Shown: piece by piece, positions 1 to 7,353 of the stretch
Layout: every line of letters begins with the position of its first letter
How positions within the stretch are numbered: position 1 is the first letter of the stretch
Source: Chloroflexota bacterium
Lineage (GTDB): Bacteria; Chloroflexota; Anaerolineae; 4572-78; J111
Length of the DNA: 9,660 bases
Assembly: GCA_003695455.1 (NCBI GenBank)
Contig: RFJF01000711.1
Coordinates: 1-9,660, forward strand
Reading direction: 5' to 3'
Made by a program: the position numbers and the translations under genes
Notes under the pieces: generated by a model
The model's input: only the letters and a program-made list of their open reading frames with translations
Database searches by the model: none
Told to the model about the DNA's origin: nothing

Positions 1-806
1 ACCACTGTGTACGGGTCTAACTGGATGTAGGCAACATCCCACAGATATTTGCCGGCCCCCATGGCAGATACGCCCGGCGTACCTTTGAGGTCGTCAACCC
101 GGTAACTGGCTACATTACTTTTGGCATCGCAAAAAAATGCCTGCTGGTTTGCCACGGCGTCTGTAACCCCCATTGGCCCGTAACCGGTCACCGCCGGCCA
201 GATTCTTAATTCGTAGCCAAAGCCTTCCGGGGGCTGGCAATTTTTTTTCCCGGCCCACCGCCATTTGAACTCCAGCTCGTTGATGCCCGGTTGCAGCACA
301 AATCCCTGAAAAGGTTCCAGTAACACAAATGGGCCAACCGGTGATGCGGGTTGCGGCAGCGATGTGGTGGCGGTCAGTGTGTTTTCTGTGGTCACAGTTT
401 GAGTGGCGGTTGTGGTTTCTGTAAGCGCCGGAGCCGGCGTCACCGCTTGGGTTACAACGGCTGCAGGCGTGGCAAGTGGCGGCGAGTCCGGGGTAAAACC
501 GTCCGCCGGGTTGATGGTGTTGGGCGGCGTGATTGCCGGCGTGCCGGTCAGTTGCGGTGACTGAGCCGGGTTGGTGGTGCTGGAAATAGGCACAGTAGAT
601 GTGAGTGTGGTGGTGGTTACCGGCGCTGTATTCAACATAACCGGCGCTGCTGTTGGGGTTGGGTAGATTATGTTCACGTCAAAATTAATGACCGGCACCG
701 GGGTTGCCGGTACTGATGAAAGAAACGGCACAGACAAACCGCTGTTACACGCTACTGAAAATAATATGAAGGCTGGCAAAAGAAGTTTTGCAGACTGCAT
801 TGTCAT
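1..806 (-). CDS. Pro/Thr-rich secreted lipoprotein, 3' end beyond the window
   Basis: The frame is open from an ATG at 806 to the left edge, giving 268 complete codons and no stop, so the protein is partial at its C-terminus. Residues 1-20 form a lipoprotein signal peptide: Lys7, a hydrophobic core and a lipobox SVAC with Cys20 as the acylation site. Residues about 30-155 are a low-complexity Pro/Thr/Ala/Val linker that should hold the next domain away from the membrane. From about residue 158 a compact domain begins (PFVLLEPFQGF, then ELEFKWRW, YELRIWP and GKYLWDVAYIQ). Its alternating strands and tryptophans resemble Ig/FN3-like sandwich domains at the C-termini of Chloroflexota surface proteins; that family link is my inference. 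An ATG at 800 is in frame, but AAGAGA-like purines at 817-821 lie about 10 bases before the 806 ATG and favour the longer start. It follows the Hedgehog-like gene by 31 bases and is probably the next gene of the same operon. Molecular function is unknown. Confidence 0.85.
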   Translation of the reverse strand, partial: MTMQSAKLLLPAFILFSVACNSGLSVPFLSSVPATPVPVINFDVNIIYPTPTAAPVMLNTAPVTTTTLTSTVPISSTTNPAQSPQLTGTPAITPPNTINPADGFTPDSPPLATPAAVVTQAVTPAPALTETTTATQTVTTENTLTATTSLPQPASPVGPFVLLEPFQGFVLQPGINELEFKWRWAGKKNCQPPEGFGYELRIWPAVTGYGPMGVTDAVANQQAFFCDAKSNVASYRVDDLKGTPGVSAMGAGKYLWDVAYIQLDPYTV

Positions 807-837
807 CACACGTAATCTCTTTTGATTTACCCAAAGT

Positions 838-1590
838 TCAGCATTGCCCGCACAGACTTTCTGCCTTTACAGAAGCGTGACAGTGATCGCCCTCATTTTG
901 CACCCAGTCAAAACCGGCGCAATGAGCCAGCGCGCACAATCGCGGGTAACGGTTCAGGTCAATGGGCCACGTTGTCAGGTCAATGGAACGCCCTTCAAAA
1001 TGAAGTGAGTATTTGCGGGCCGGATTTGTTTGTTTCAAATCATGCTCCAGCAGAGAATCGTAAGCATCGGTCACTCGCAGTTGCACATCACCGCCCCACT
1101 CGTTTAGAACCAGCGCGTTGAGCCGGCTCAACGGATACAGCATTGCGGGGTGCATTAAAATATCTTCGCCATCAAAGGGCGGCGTTTCCTCGCGTTTAAA
1201 TACAATGGTTGGGTCCAGTTGACCCACCAGACGGTGGTAGGCGCAATCGCCACGCTCAATGCGGCAGGCCATTGGGCCGGCAGCGGCGGTTTCAGTTTCT
1301 GTGTAGCTGCCGCTGGATGAGATGGTCTGCCCGGCCCACAGAAAAGCCGGATCGCACAGCGCTTCTGGAGTGGGGGTGGAAGTGGGCAAAGGTACCGGCG
1401 TGGGGGTAGCGGTCGAGGTTGGCGCAGGCATAGTCGGAGGGACAGCCGTGAATGTACCCGTGGGTAACAGGTCTGCTTGCGCAACATCAGAACCACAGGC
1501 GCTGAGCAGCACGGCTATCGCCACCCAAATTGGCGCTAACGTTTTTATATTTCTCAAAAACATCGTGTGAAAATTCAAAATTACTTTCAC
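838..1590 (-). CDS. Lipoprotein with Hedgehog N-terminal signalling-type (Hh-N / DD-peptidase fold) domain
   Basis: This 250-residue protein has three parts. Residues 1-32 are a lipoprotein signal ending in the lipobox LLSAC (Cys32). Residues about 41-77 are a PTPTP-type linker. Residues about 93-246 are a domain I recognise as Hedgehog-N. Key matches to animal Sonic hedgehog, from memory: DPTIVFKREE (Shh NPDIIFKDEE), RLNAL (KLNAL), VQLRVTD (VKLRVTE), SLHFEGRSIDLTT (SLHYEGRAVDITT), AGFDWV and SVKAE. About half of the residues from SLHFEG to VKAE are identical. The Shh zinc ligands map to His197, Asp204 and His238; the glutamate equivalent to a peptidase base maps to Glu233, and a second histidine to His236. 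The acidic calcium cluster is largely kept (Glu134, Glu135, Asp140 or Asp143, Asp175, Asp178). Hh-N shares its fold with zinc D-Ala-D-Ala carboxypeptidases, so a peptidoglycan or other extracytoplasmic peptidase role is plausible but unproven. There is no Hint/Hog autoprocessing domain. The start used is GTG at 1590; ATG at 1563 (Met10) gives a more usual 23-residue signal peptide, and neither has a strong ribosome site. It begins 8 bases after the upstream stop. Confidence 0.9.
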   Translation of the reverse strand: MKVILNFHTMFLRNIKTLAPIWVAIAVLLSACGSDVAQADLLPTGTFTAVPPTMPAPTSTATPTPVPLPTSTPTPEALCDPAFLWAGQTISSSGSYTETETAAAGPMACRIERGDCAYHRLVGQLDPTIVFKREETPPFDGEDILMHPAMLYPLSRLNALVLNEWGGDVQLRVTDAYDSLLEHDLKQTNPARKYSLHFEGRSIDLTTWPIDLNRYPRLCALAHCAGFDWVQNEGDHCHASVKAESLCGQC

Positions 1591-1598
1591 CGGTCCGG

Positions 1599-2267
1599 CT
1601 AATTATTGCTTTTTTGTGCCGGGTTTTGCTGATTTGCACTGCCCCGGCTTTTGTTGAACAAAACAATTCCCGCAATCAACAACACCAACCCCAATCCAAT
1701 AATAATCGGCGGGCGATGGCTGGTTGGTGCGCCGGAGTCCGGCAGGTCTGCCGGCGTTGCTTTTGCAGGTTCCGTTGGAGTCGTTGCCGTGGGTTGCGGT
1801 GTGTCGGTGGGTGATGGTTGGCTGTAGTATTCCAGGTTAATTGTTGCGTTGTGGCTGCCGTCCAGTATCACGTGAACCGGGCCTTGTGCCGGTTGGCCCT
1901 GCCCGTGCAGTTCCAACAAAACAATATAATCGCCGGCATTCAGCCCGGTGATGGAGTAAGTTCCATCAGTATCGGTGCGAACAATGGCGCCATTGACCGA
2001 TACTTCAATGGCTGCGCCCGCCGCGTCGCGGCTCAAATCTGTAACCGTACCAAAGATGGCGCTGCCCGAATTGCCGCCGCCATCGCCGCCGTTGCCATCT
2101 GTTAATGGTGGGCGGGGCGAAGGAGCCGGTAACGGAAATTCATCCGGTGAAGCCAGCGAAACCGGCAAGATCAGGAGTGACAACAGTAGCAGCCCGGTAA
2201 CTGTGCAAGCAATGGCTCCAATTTTTAGCAGATTGTTGGTAGTTGAAGATTGGTTTTTTTTACTCAT
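1599..2267 (-). CDS. Surface-anchored protein with carboxypeptidase-regulatory-like domain and LPDSG-type C-terminal sorting signal
   Basis: The product is 222 residues. Residues about 12-39 form a signal peptide or membrane segment (LLKIGAIACTVTGLLLLSLL). A Pro/Gly-rich spacer follows. Residues about 69-147 fit a carboxypeptidase-regulatory-like or Cna-B-like beta sandwich: GSAIFGTVTD, then VRTDTDGTYSITGLNAGDYIV, the usual 'T..DG.Y...GL..G.Y' signature of these prealbumin-like domains. After a Pro/Thr linker the C-terminus has LPDSG (175-179), a hydrophobic stretch (IIIGLGLVLLIAGIVLF) and basic residues (NKSR). That is the layout of an LPXTG-like sortase signal with Ser in place of Thr. The tail after the membrane segment is about 18 residues, longer than in classic sortase substrates, so simple membrane anchoring remains possible. 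ATG at 2267 is preferred over an in-frame GTG at 2276 because AGGTG at 2276-2280 sits 8 bases before the ATG and would overlap the GTG. Stop is TAG. Probably a non-enzymatic structural or adhesive surface protein. Confidence 0.85.
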   Translation of the reverse strand: MSKKNQSSTTNNLLKIGAIACTVTGLLLLSLLILPVSLASPDEFPLPAPSPRPPLTDGNGGDGGGNSGSAIFGTVTDLSRDAAGAAIEVSVNGAIVRTDTDGTYSITGLNAGDYIVLLELHGQGQPAQGPVHVILDGSHNATINLEYYSQPSPTDTPQPTATTPTEPAKATPADLPDSGAPTSHRPPIIIGLGLVLLIAGIVLFNKSRGSANQQNPAQKSNN

Positions 2268-2275
2268 TTTGAACA

Positions 2276-2280
2276 CACCT
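2276..2280 (-). promoter_or_regulatory. Ribosome binding site deciding the start of the LPDSG-protein gene
   Basis: AGGTG lies 8 bases before ATG 2267. The alternative GTG start at 2276 would overlap this site, so the ATG is preferred. Confidence 0.55.
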
Positions 2281-2300
2281 GATTGATGGCAGAAATCAAC

Positions 2301-3143
2301 TCATTCTTCCAGCCGGGCCGGGCGGGGCGGCAAATCAACTGTGGCTGCGCTCCCGCCGCTTGAGGTGACACCGGTAACAACAATGCCGCCGGGGTAGGTG
2401 TAAAGGTTGTTGCCTTCGTCACCCTCGCTGATACTTCCGCTGCTTACGCCGGGGTTCCAGCTATCAACGTACAATTGCAACGTTGTGCTGCCGCCGGCAA
2501 AATAACCGGGCCAAATGCTGTAATTATGCGCCGGATTATTTGAACTGAGATTGATGCTTTGCCTGGCCCCCAGGCTGGAAACGTACCACGCCAGCCCGTA
2601 ACAAGGATTCAAACTGCACAGATCATTCCAGCGGACATTCACGGTTGGCGTACCGGACGGATTGATGTAAAAATCAACCCAAAAGCCGCCCACCGGAAAA
2701 TCTCCCTGATTTGTGACCACAACATTGATGGTGACCGGGCTGCCGGCATTAAAATTGGGTCCGGCCGGGCTGAGCGTAAAACTTCCAACCAAATCAGGCG
2801 GATGCAGAATTGTTTTCATCACCACCGGCAGGTAGGTGTTGAAGTTGGGTACTGAACCGGGCCAGAAACCACTTTTGAGGGTATATGCGCCGCCGCTGAT
2901 ACTGGATGGCCCTTCCGGCTGGCCGGCGGTACTCAGCAGTTCGTAAGAACCGCCGCTAACTTGTTTGCTGCTGCCAATGCCGCCGCCGCTGCCGCCGCTG
3001 TCTACCGTCCACCAGGTCAGGTCATAGTTGCCTCCGGTTTGGGCAAATGCTCCCCCCGTGCCCGCAACCAGCAGCAAAATCAGAGCCAGCAGCCACACCG
3101 CCGGGTGTGTCAGTTGGATGTTGACGGGCGGTTTACTTTTCAT
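2301..3143 (-). CDS. Secreted protein with CARDB-like domain and YLPVVMK motif
   Basis: The product is 280 residues. Residues 1-34 are a signal peptide (core WLLALILLLVAGTGGAF, likely cut after AFA). Residues 36-96 are a Gly/Ser-rich module: YDLTWWTVDSGG, then GGSYELLSTAGQPEG and ISGGAYTLKSGFWPG. This pattern is common at the start of secreted Chloroflexota proteins but is not a named enzyme domain. Residues 104-110 are YLPVVMK, of the YLPLVLK class typical of that phylum. Residues about 116-256 look like a CARDB (cell-adhesion-related bacterial) Ig-like domain: PDLVGSFTLSP, AGSPVTINVVVTNQGD, WVDFYINPS, then ISEGDEGNN. Cys176 and Cys181 could form a local disulfide. Such domains usually mediate binding or spacing at the cell surface, and no catalytic motif is visible. 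ATG at 3141-3143 is preceded by GGAG at 3155-3158, 11 bases away. The gene lies 35 bases after the third fibre gene and 33 bases before the LPDSG-protein start. Confidence 0.88.
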   Translation of the reverse strand: MKSKPPVNIQLTHPAVWLLALILLLVAGTGGAFAQTGGNYDLTWWTVDSGGSGGGIGSSKQVSGGSYELLSTAGQPEGPSSISGGAYTLKSGFWPGSVPNFNTYLPVVMKTILHPPDLVGSFTLSPAGPNFNAGSPVTINVVVTNQGDFPVGGFWVDFYINPSGTPTVNVRWNDLCSLNPCYGLAWYVSSLGARQSINLSSNNPAHNYSIWPGYFAGGSTTLQLYVDSWNPGVSSGSISEGDEGNNLYTYPGGIVVTGVTSSGGSAATVDLPPRPARLEE

Positions 3144-3178
3144 AATTGTTCAAACTCCACGCAACTTCCGGGTAAAAA

Positions 3179-5254
3179 TCACATGCAAATAAACGACACA
3201 CGACAGTAAGCCTTTTCATCAGTTCCCCAATCATCGTCCGGTGGTTCCCGAATGGCGCAGCCAAAGGTCACGGTTTTTCCAACCTCCAGGCTGGTGATGT
3301 CCCACACGTAGGTGGCCGAAACACCGATCGGGGTATTGTCGTCCACGTCATCCTGCGAAAAGAACATGGCCTGGCTACCGTCGTCTTCTTCAGGGTTGGT
3401 ACCAACTTTGCGGGCGGTTCTTAAAAATGGTGGCGGGTCGCTTGTGGCGCTGCCGGTGCTTTCAATAAATGAGCTGGCAAACACCATACACTGACCGGTG
3501 GCATCCGGCACAAAACTTGCCGATGGGGGCAAAATATATTTGTTTGTGCCGGTAACTGCCGCCGCAGAGAAAAAGACCGAGCCCTCGCCGTAGCCCATTG
3601 GAATGGTCACTTCTTCCATTTGGGCCACATCGGCAGCTAGGGTGGGGTTGGGAAACGTGCCGGCCAGGTCGCCGCTGGCGGCATCACCCGGCTTGAACAC
3701 TGTACCCGGCGCCCACTGGCTGCCGTTCCATTGCAACACCTGCTTGTCGCCGGGGTCAACATTCAAGACTGGGCGGCCCTGCAACGTGGTAATTTTGGCC
3801 GGCGCCCACTGGCTGCCGTTCCAGGCCAGTACCTGTGTATCGGCGGGAAGCTGGTCAGAAACATCACGGGTTTGCAGGGTAGACACATCAGCCGGAGACC
3901 ATTGCACCCCGTCCCACGTGAGCACTTGTTTGTTGCCAGGGGCTGTACTGCCAACGGGCCTGCCCTGAAGTTTGGCAACGGTAGGATTGGGGTAATTGCC
4001 GCTCAGGTCGCCGCCGGCCGGGCCAAGAATTTGGGGAGCGTCCGGCTGCCAGCGGCCGCCGCCGGGCGCCGAAGCGTTCCAGGTGAGTACCTGATTGGAT
4101 GTGGGCGCGCTGTTAGAAACGGCCCGCCCCTGAATTCCATCAACGCTGGGGTTGGGGTAGCTGCCACTCAGGTCGCCGCCGGCGGCATCGCCGCTGTTGA
4201 GCACATTTGCCGGCTCCCACTGCGAGCTGCCATTGTTCCAACGCAAAGCTTGTTTGTCTAACGGGGCCGCACCTGACACTGCATTTCCCTGAATTTTGAC
4301 CACCGCAGGATTGGGGTAGCTGCCGTTCAGGTCGCCACCGGCGGGGCCGCCCGCCTGATTGTTGGCCGGCGTCCACCGGCTGCCGTTCCAGGTAAGGACC
4401 TGGTTGGCTGCAGGCGTAGCTGCTGCCACCGGATGGCCCTGAATTCTGGCAACCACGGGGTTAGGAAACGTACCGTTCAAATCGCTGCCGGCGGCATCAC
4501 CCACTTTTACCGTTTGCTCGTAAATAACCGGCTGGCCGTTGGCCGCGGCCGGGGCCAGGTTAGTAATTTGGTGGTTTCCCATTTTCAGGGTTCCACTCAT
4601 GGGCCGCGCCCCGCTGGCCAGCAAATACTGCGGATGGTCATCATCACCCAGGCCGTTGAGCACGCCGTGGTCATTCAACGAACTTGAACAGGTCCAGCTT
4701 CCACTGGCGCCACCCACCCACCACAGGGTTTCATCGTTGGCGCAAGAAACATCCAACCCATCGTCGGTTCCATCGGCCATGCTGAGCGGCATATTGGCAA
4801 TGTCACCCCAATTTACTTGATTGGCCGTGCCCGCGTTTCCGGCCCGTCCGGCCGCCGGAGCCGGGTTAATTTGCATCCGGCCCAAAAGATTGACCGGGTC
4901 ACCGGCGCGGGCGCAGTTGACGTTTCTGGCTTCCAGATAACGGGCAGTATTGGCAAAAACGTCGCCAAAATCCAGATCCACTGTAAAATAGCCATCAATG
5001 ACGGCTACTCCGGATTTTGAAACCATTGAACCAAGCTGATTACCGCCGGTGGCAGCATCGAACAGATAAAAATCAAAACTGCATGAACCGTTAACATAAT
5101 CGGTACCGCTGCGCAACCGGCCCTGAAATGTGAACGCTGTGCCGGGGGCCTGCGCCTCCGCAATTCTGGGGTGAGTCACACCAAGCAGAAAGGCCAGCAA
5201 AAGTAGTGGCAGACCTAGAGCAATTACTATTTTTGGCAGATTATCTCGTTTCAT
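3179..5254 (-). CDS. Secreted fibre-like repeat protein, third copy of the tandem triplet
   Basis: The product is 691 residues from the ATG at 5254. Residues 1-34 are a signal peptide (MKRDNLPK, a Leu-rich core, cut after AEA). Residues about 40-130 are a beta-rich N-terminal domain beginning TAFTFQGRL and ending DPVNLLGR. Residues about 147-240 are a linker with NWGDIANMP and LNDHGVLNGLGDDDHPQYLL followed by MSGTLKMG, motifs I know from phage tail fibres and related bacterial fibre proteins. Residues 255-552 are the repeat array. Residues 553-691 are a C-terminal domain opening IPMGYG and closing YCRVSFICM. Cysteines occur only in the end domains (58, 114, 171, 189 and 589, 666, 684, 690), suggesting exported disulfides. 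Start choice: a TTG at 5329 extends the frame but overlaps the preceding gene and puts 24 non-signal residues in front. ATGs at 5257 and 5254 both follow AAAGG at 5262-5266; 5254 has the better spacing and matches the MKR/MKH starts of the sister copies. Partner and ligand are unknown. Confidence 0.9.
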   Translation of the reverse strand: MKRDNLPKIVIALGLPLLLLAFLLGVTHPRIAEAQAPGTAFTFQGRLRSGTDYVNGSCSFDFYLFDAATGGNQLGSMVSKSGVAVIDGYFTVDLDFGDVFANTARYLEARNVNCARAGDPVNLLGRMQINPAPAAGRAGNAGTANQVNWGDIANMPLSMADGTDDGLDVSCANDETLWWVGGASGSWTCSSSLNDHGVLNGLGDDDHPQYLLASGARPMSGTLKMGNHQITNLAPAAANGQPVIYEQTVKVGDAAGSDLNGTFPNPVVARIQGHPVAAATPAANQVLTWNGSRWTPANNQAGGPAGGDLNGSYPNPAVVKIQGNAVSGAAPLDKQALRWNNGSSQWEPANVLNSGDAAGGDLSGSYPNPSVDGIQGRAVSNSAPTSNQVLTWNASAPGGGRWQPDAPQILGPAGGDLSGNYPNPTVAKLQGRPVGSTAPGNKQVLTWDGVQWSPADVSTLQTRDVSDQLPADTQVLAWNGSQWAPAKITTLQGRPVLNVDPGDKQVLQWNGSQWAPGTVFKPGDAASGDLAGTFPNPTLAADVAQMEEVTIPMGYGEGSVFFSAAAVTGTNKYILPPSASFVPDATGQCMVFASSFIESTGSATSDPPPFLRTARKVGTNPEEDDGSQAMFFSQDDVDDNTPIGVSATYVWDITSLEVGKTVTFGCAIREPPDDDWGTDEKAYCRVSFICM
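3599..4492 (-). repeat. Protein-coding repeat array in the third fibre gene
   Basis: The array encodes 298 residues in units of 50, 53, 55, 45, 31, 37 and 27 residues, with the same xy-xy-xy-xy-y-y-x order. Unit 3 has a small Gly/Pro insertion (NASAPGGGRWQP) in the y part. Units 5 and 6 lack the GDLxGxYPNP half, as in the other two genes. The final x-only unit is followed directly by IPMGYG of the C-terminal domain. Confidence 0.93.
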
Positions 5255-5261
5255 CATAAAA

Positions 5262-5266
5262 CCTTT
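5262..5266 (-). promoter_or_regulatory. Ribosome binding site of the third fibre gene
   Basis: AAAGG lies 7 bases before ATG 5254 and 4 bases before ATG 5257. It argues against the TTG start at 5329, which lies upstream of it. Confidence 0.65.
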
Positions 5267-5319
5267 GTGTCTGGCGCCAGAAATCGGGTGCGGGTTGTTG
5301 AACCACCCACACACCAAGG

Positions 5320-7347
5320 TCACTGGCAAATGTACAGCACCCGGCAGTAGGCAATTTCATCGTCATCAAAATTACCGGGAGGGTCTTGCACGTAGCAGCC
5401 AAATTTAATAATTTTTCCCACGTCACTGGCCGTGATATCCCAGATAAAGCTGGCCGCAGCTCCGGCCGGCATCACGTTTGAAACATTGTCTCTTTCAAAT
5501 TTTATGCCTACACCGGTGTCCATGGCCGGGGCGCCGTTTATTGCCTTGGCTGTTCGCAATTGAGGTCCGGGGTCGGTATTGGCATTACCACTACCGGAAG
5601 ATTTGATATAAGAATTGACGGAAACCAGGCATTTCCCGCTGGTTGACGGAGTAAATCCCGCGGCCGGCAAAACAAACAGGTCACTGGTTGGGCCCGGATT
5701 CAGGTTGGCTGAACCGGCACCGTACCCCATTGGCAGGTCAAGTTGGGTCATGCCCACCACGTTATCCCGAATGGTAGGATTTGGATACGTTCCGGTTAAG
5801 TGACCGCCGGCTGTATCGCCCGGTCTAACCACATCACCCGGCTCCCAGCGAGAGCTGGTATTGTTCCAGCGCAGTGCCTGCCCGGTGGCGGGCGCCAGAT
5901 TTGGTACTGCGCGCCCCTGCAACGTGCCTACATTGGCCGGTTCCCACTGGCTGCTGGTGCCGTTCCAGGTCAACACCTGATTGGGGTCGGGCGCTTGTGG
6001 CGACACAGACCGCGCCTGCAAGGTGATAATTTCGTTGGGCGCCCACTGCAAGCCGTTCCAGGTTAACACCTGTTTATCGGTGGGCGCCGTATTGGCCACG
6101 GCCTTTCCCTGAATACCGGCAACGTTGGGGTTGGGGTGCATTCCCGACAGGTCGCCGCCGGCCGGGCCAATAATTTGCGGATAGGTTGGCGCCCACTGGC
6201 TGCCGGTCCACGAAAGCACCTGCCCATCAATGGGCATGGCACCACTTACGGTTTTGCCCTGAAGTTTGGACACCGTGGGGCTGGGATACGTGCCGCTCAA
6301 ATCGCCACCGGCTGTATCATCCCGTTTCACCACGTCGGCCGGTTCCCAGCGGGCAGTGGTATTATCCCAGCGCAATACTTGCCCGCTGGTCGGATTGACG
6401 TTGTACACCGTTTTGCCCCGTATTTTTGTGACGGTGGGGTTGGGATACGTCCCGGTCAGGTCGCCGCCGGCAGGGCCGCCGGCCCGTGGATCAAAGGGTT
6501 TCCATTGACCGCTCTGCCACGTGAGTACCTGATTTAGATTTGGCGCGGTTGAGGCTACGGGTTGACCCTGCAACCCGTCAACCGTGGGGTTGGGATAGCT
6601 GCCGGACAGGTCGCCACCGGCAGGGTCACCATTTTTTATGGCTTGCTCGTAGGTTACGGCTTGCCCGTTGGCGGTGGCCTGAGTCAAACTGACCACACGA
6701 TGGGCATTCATGTTCAGATTTCCCCCCATCGGGCGCGTCCCGTCGGTTTTAAAATAAAAGGGGTGGTCGTCATCGCCCAGCCCGGCAAAACCACTGTGGT
6801 CGCTGAGGGCGCTAACACACGTCCAGCCGCCCCCACTCCAGCGGAGGGTCTGGTTGTTGGCGCAGGTGGTGGTTAGCCCGTTGTCAATGCCATCTGCAAA
6901 CGGCCCCGGAATATTGCTGATGTTGCTCCAGTCAACACTGGCGGCGTTGTTGGCCGCGGTGGCATACATCACGTAGGGTGTCACGCCGATTTCAACCCGG
7001 CCGCTCAAATTTACCGGGTCGCCGGGGTTACCGCAATTGACGTTGCTAACTTGCAAATACCGGGCAACGCCGTTGAACACATCGCCAAAATCCAGCATCA
7101 CCGAAAAATAACCATCGGTAACAGAAATGCCGGTCTTTGAAACTGTAGTTCCAAGCTGGTTACCGCCGGCGGCGGCGTCAAATAAACTGAAGTCAAAACT
7201 GCATGTGCCGGTCACATATTCGGTACCACTGCGTAACCGGCCCTGATAGGAAAAGGCAGTAGAGCTTTGCGCCTGAACCACAAGTGGAAACGTCAGGAGC
7301 AATAATCCAAGTTGTAACATCAGGTTTGATAAATAGTTGCGCTTCAC
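5320..7347 (-). CDS. Secreted fibre-like repeat protein, second copy of the tandem triplet
   Basis: The product is 675 residues starting at GTG 7347, 14 bases after the first copy's stop, with GAGGA at 7354-7358 giving 6-base spacing inside that short gap. Tight coupling with the first copy is therefore likely. Residues 1-26 are a signal peptide (cut after VQA). Residues about 31-120 are the FSYQGRL...DPVNLSGR N-terminal domain. Residues 138-153 carry VDWSNISNIPGPFADG, and residues 181-213 the LSDHSGFAGLGDDDHPFY fibre-type linker ending in MGGNLNMN. Residues 243-539 are the repeat array and residues 540-675 the C-terminal domain ending YCRVLYICQ. Conserved cysteines are 49, 105, 162, 177 and 573, 651, 668, 674; the array has none. 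It aligns end to end with both neighbours with only small gaps, so it arose by whole-gene duplication. The role is inferred as an exported fibre or adhesin subunit; no enzyme motif is seen. Confidence 0.92.
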   Translation of the reverse strand: MKRNYLSNLMLQLGLLLLTFPLVVQAQSSTAFSYQGRLRSGTEYVTGTCSFDFSLFDAAAGGNQLGTTVSKTGISVTDGYFSVMLDFGDVFNGVARYLQVSNVNCGNPGDPVNLSGRVEIGVTPYVMYATAANNAASVDWSNISNIPGPFADGIDNGLTTTCANNQTLRWSGGGWTCVSALSDHSGFAGLGDDDHPFYFKTDGTRPMGGNLNMNAHRVVSLTQATANGQAVTYEQAIKNGDPAGGDLSGSYPNPTVDGLQGQPVASTAPNLNQVLTWQSGQWKPFDPRAGGPAGGDLTGTYPNPTVTKIRGKTVYNVNPTSGQVLRWDNTTARWEPADVVKRDDTAGGDLSGTYPSPTVSKLQGKTVSGAMPIDGQVLSWTGSQWAPTYPQIIGPAGGDLSGMHPNPNVAGIQGKAVANTAPTDKQVLTWNGLQWAPNEIITLQARSVSPQAPDPNQVLTWNGTSSQWEPANVGTLQGRAVPNLAPATGQALRWNNTSSRWEPGDVVRPGDTAGGHLTGTYPNPTIRDNVVGMTQLDLPMGYGAGSANLNPGPTSDLFVLPAAGFTPSTSGKCLVSVNSYIKSSGSGNANTDPGPQLRTAKAINGAPAMDTGVGIKFERDNVSNVMPAGAAASFIWDITASDVGKIIKFGCYVQDPPGNFDDDEIAYCRVLYICQ
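5731..6621 (-). repeat. Protein-coding repeat array in the second fibre gene
   Basis: The array encodes 297 residues in units of 50, 53, 50, 45, 33, 39 and 27 residues, in the same xy-xy-xy-xy-y-y-x order as the sister genes. Variants include SGMHPNPNV in the fourth x part and GTYPSPTV in the third. Units match the same-numbered unit of the other genes in their linkers (unit 1 ends AGGP, unit 4 leads directly into a y-only unit), so the array predates the gene duplications. No cysteines are present. Confidence 0.93.
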
Positions 7348-7353
7348 TTCAGT

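Noticed and set aside
3731..4261. Plus-strand open frame of 176 codons inside the third fibre gene
   Set aside because: It is antisense to the repeat array and owes its length to GC-rich repeated codons. It has no ribosome site and no domain-like sequence, and the minus-strand gene there is conserved across three copies.
5286..5316. Imperfect inverted repeat between the second and third fibre genes
   Set aside because: The stem has mismatches, a tiny loop and no following T-run on the minus strand, so it is not supported as a terminator. The neighbouring 10-bp palindrome at 5271-5280 is short enough to be chance.
5255..5329. TTG-initiated extension of the third fibre gene overlapping the second gene
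   Set aside because: It adds residues before a clean signal peptide that the sister copies lack, and AAAGG precedes the ATGs at 5257/5254.
6136..6537. Plus-strand open frame of 133 codons inside the second fibre gene
   Set aside because: Another antisense shadow of the repeat array. Its repeated RSPPA/VGLGYVP-like peptides are just the reverse reading of the AGGDL and YPNPTV codons.
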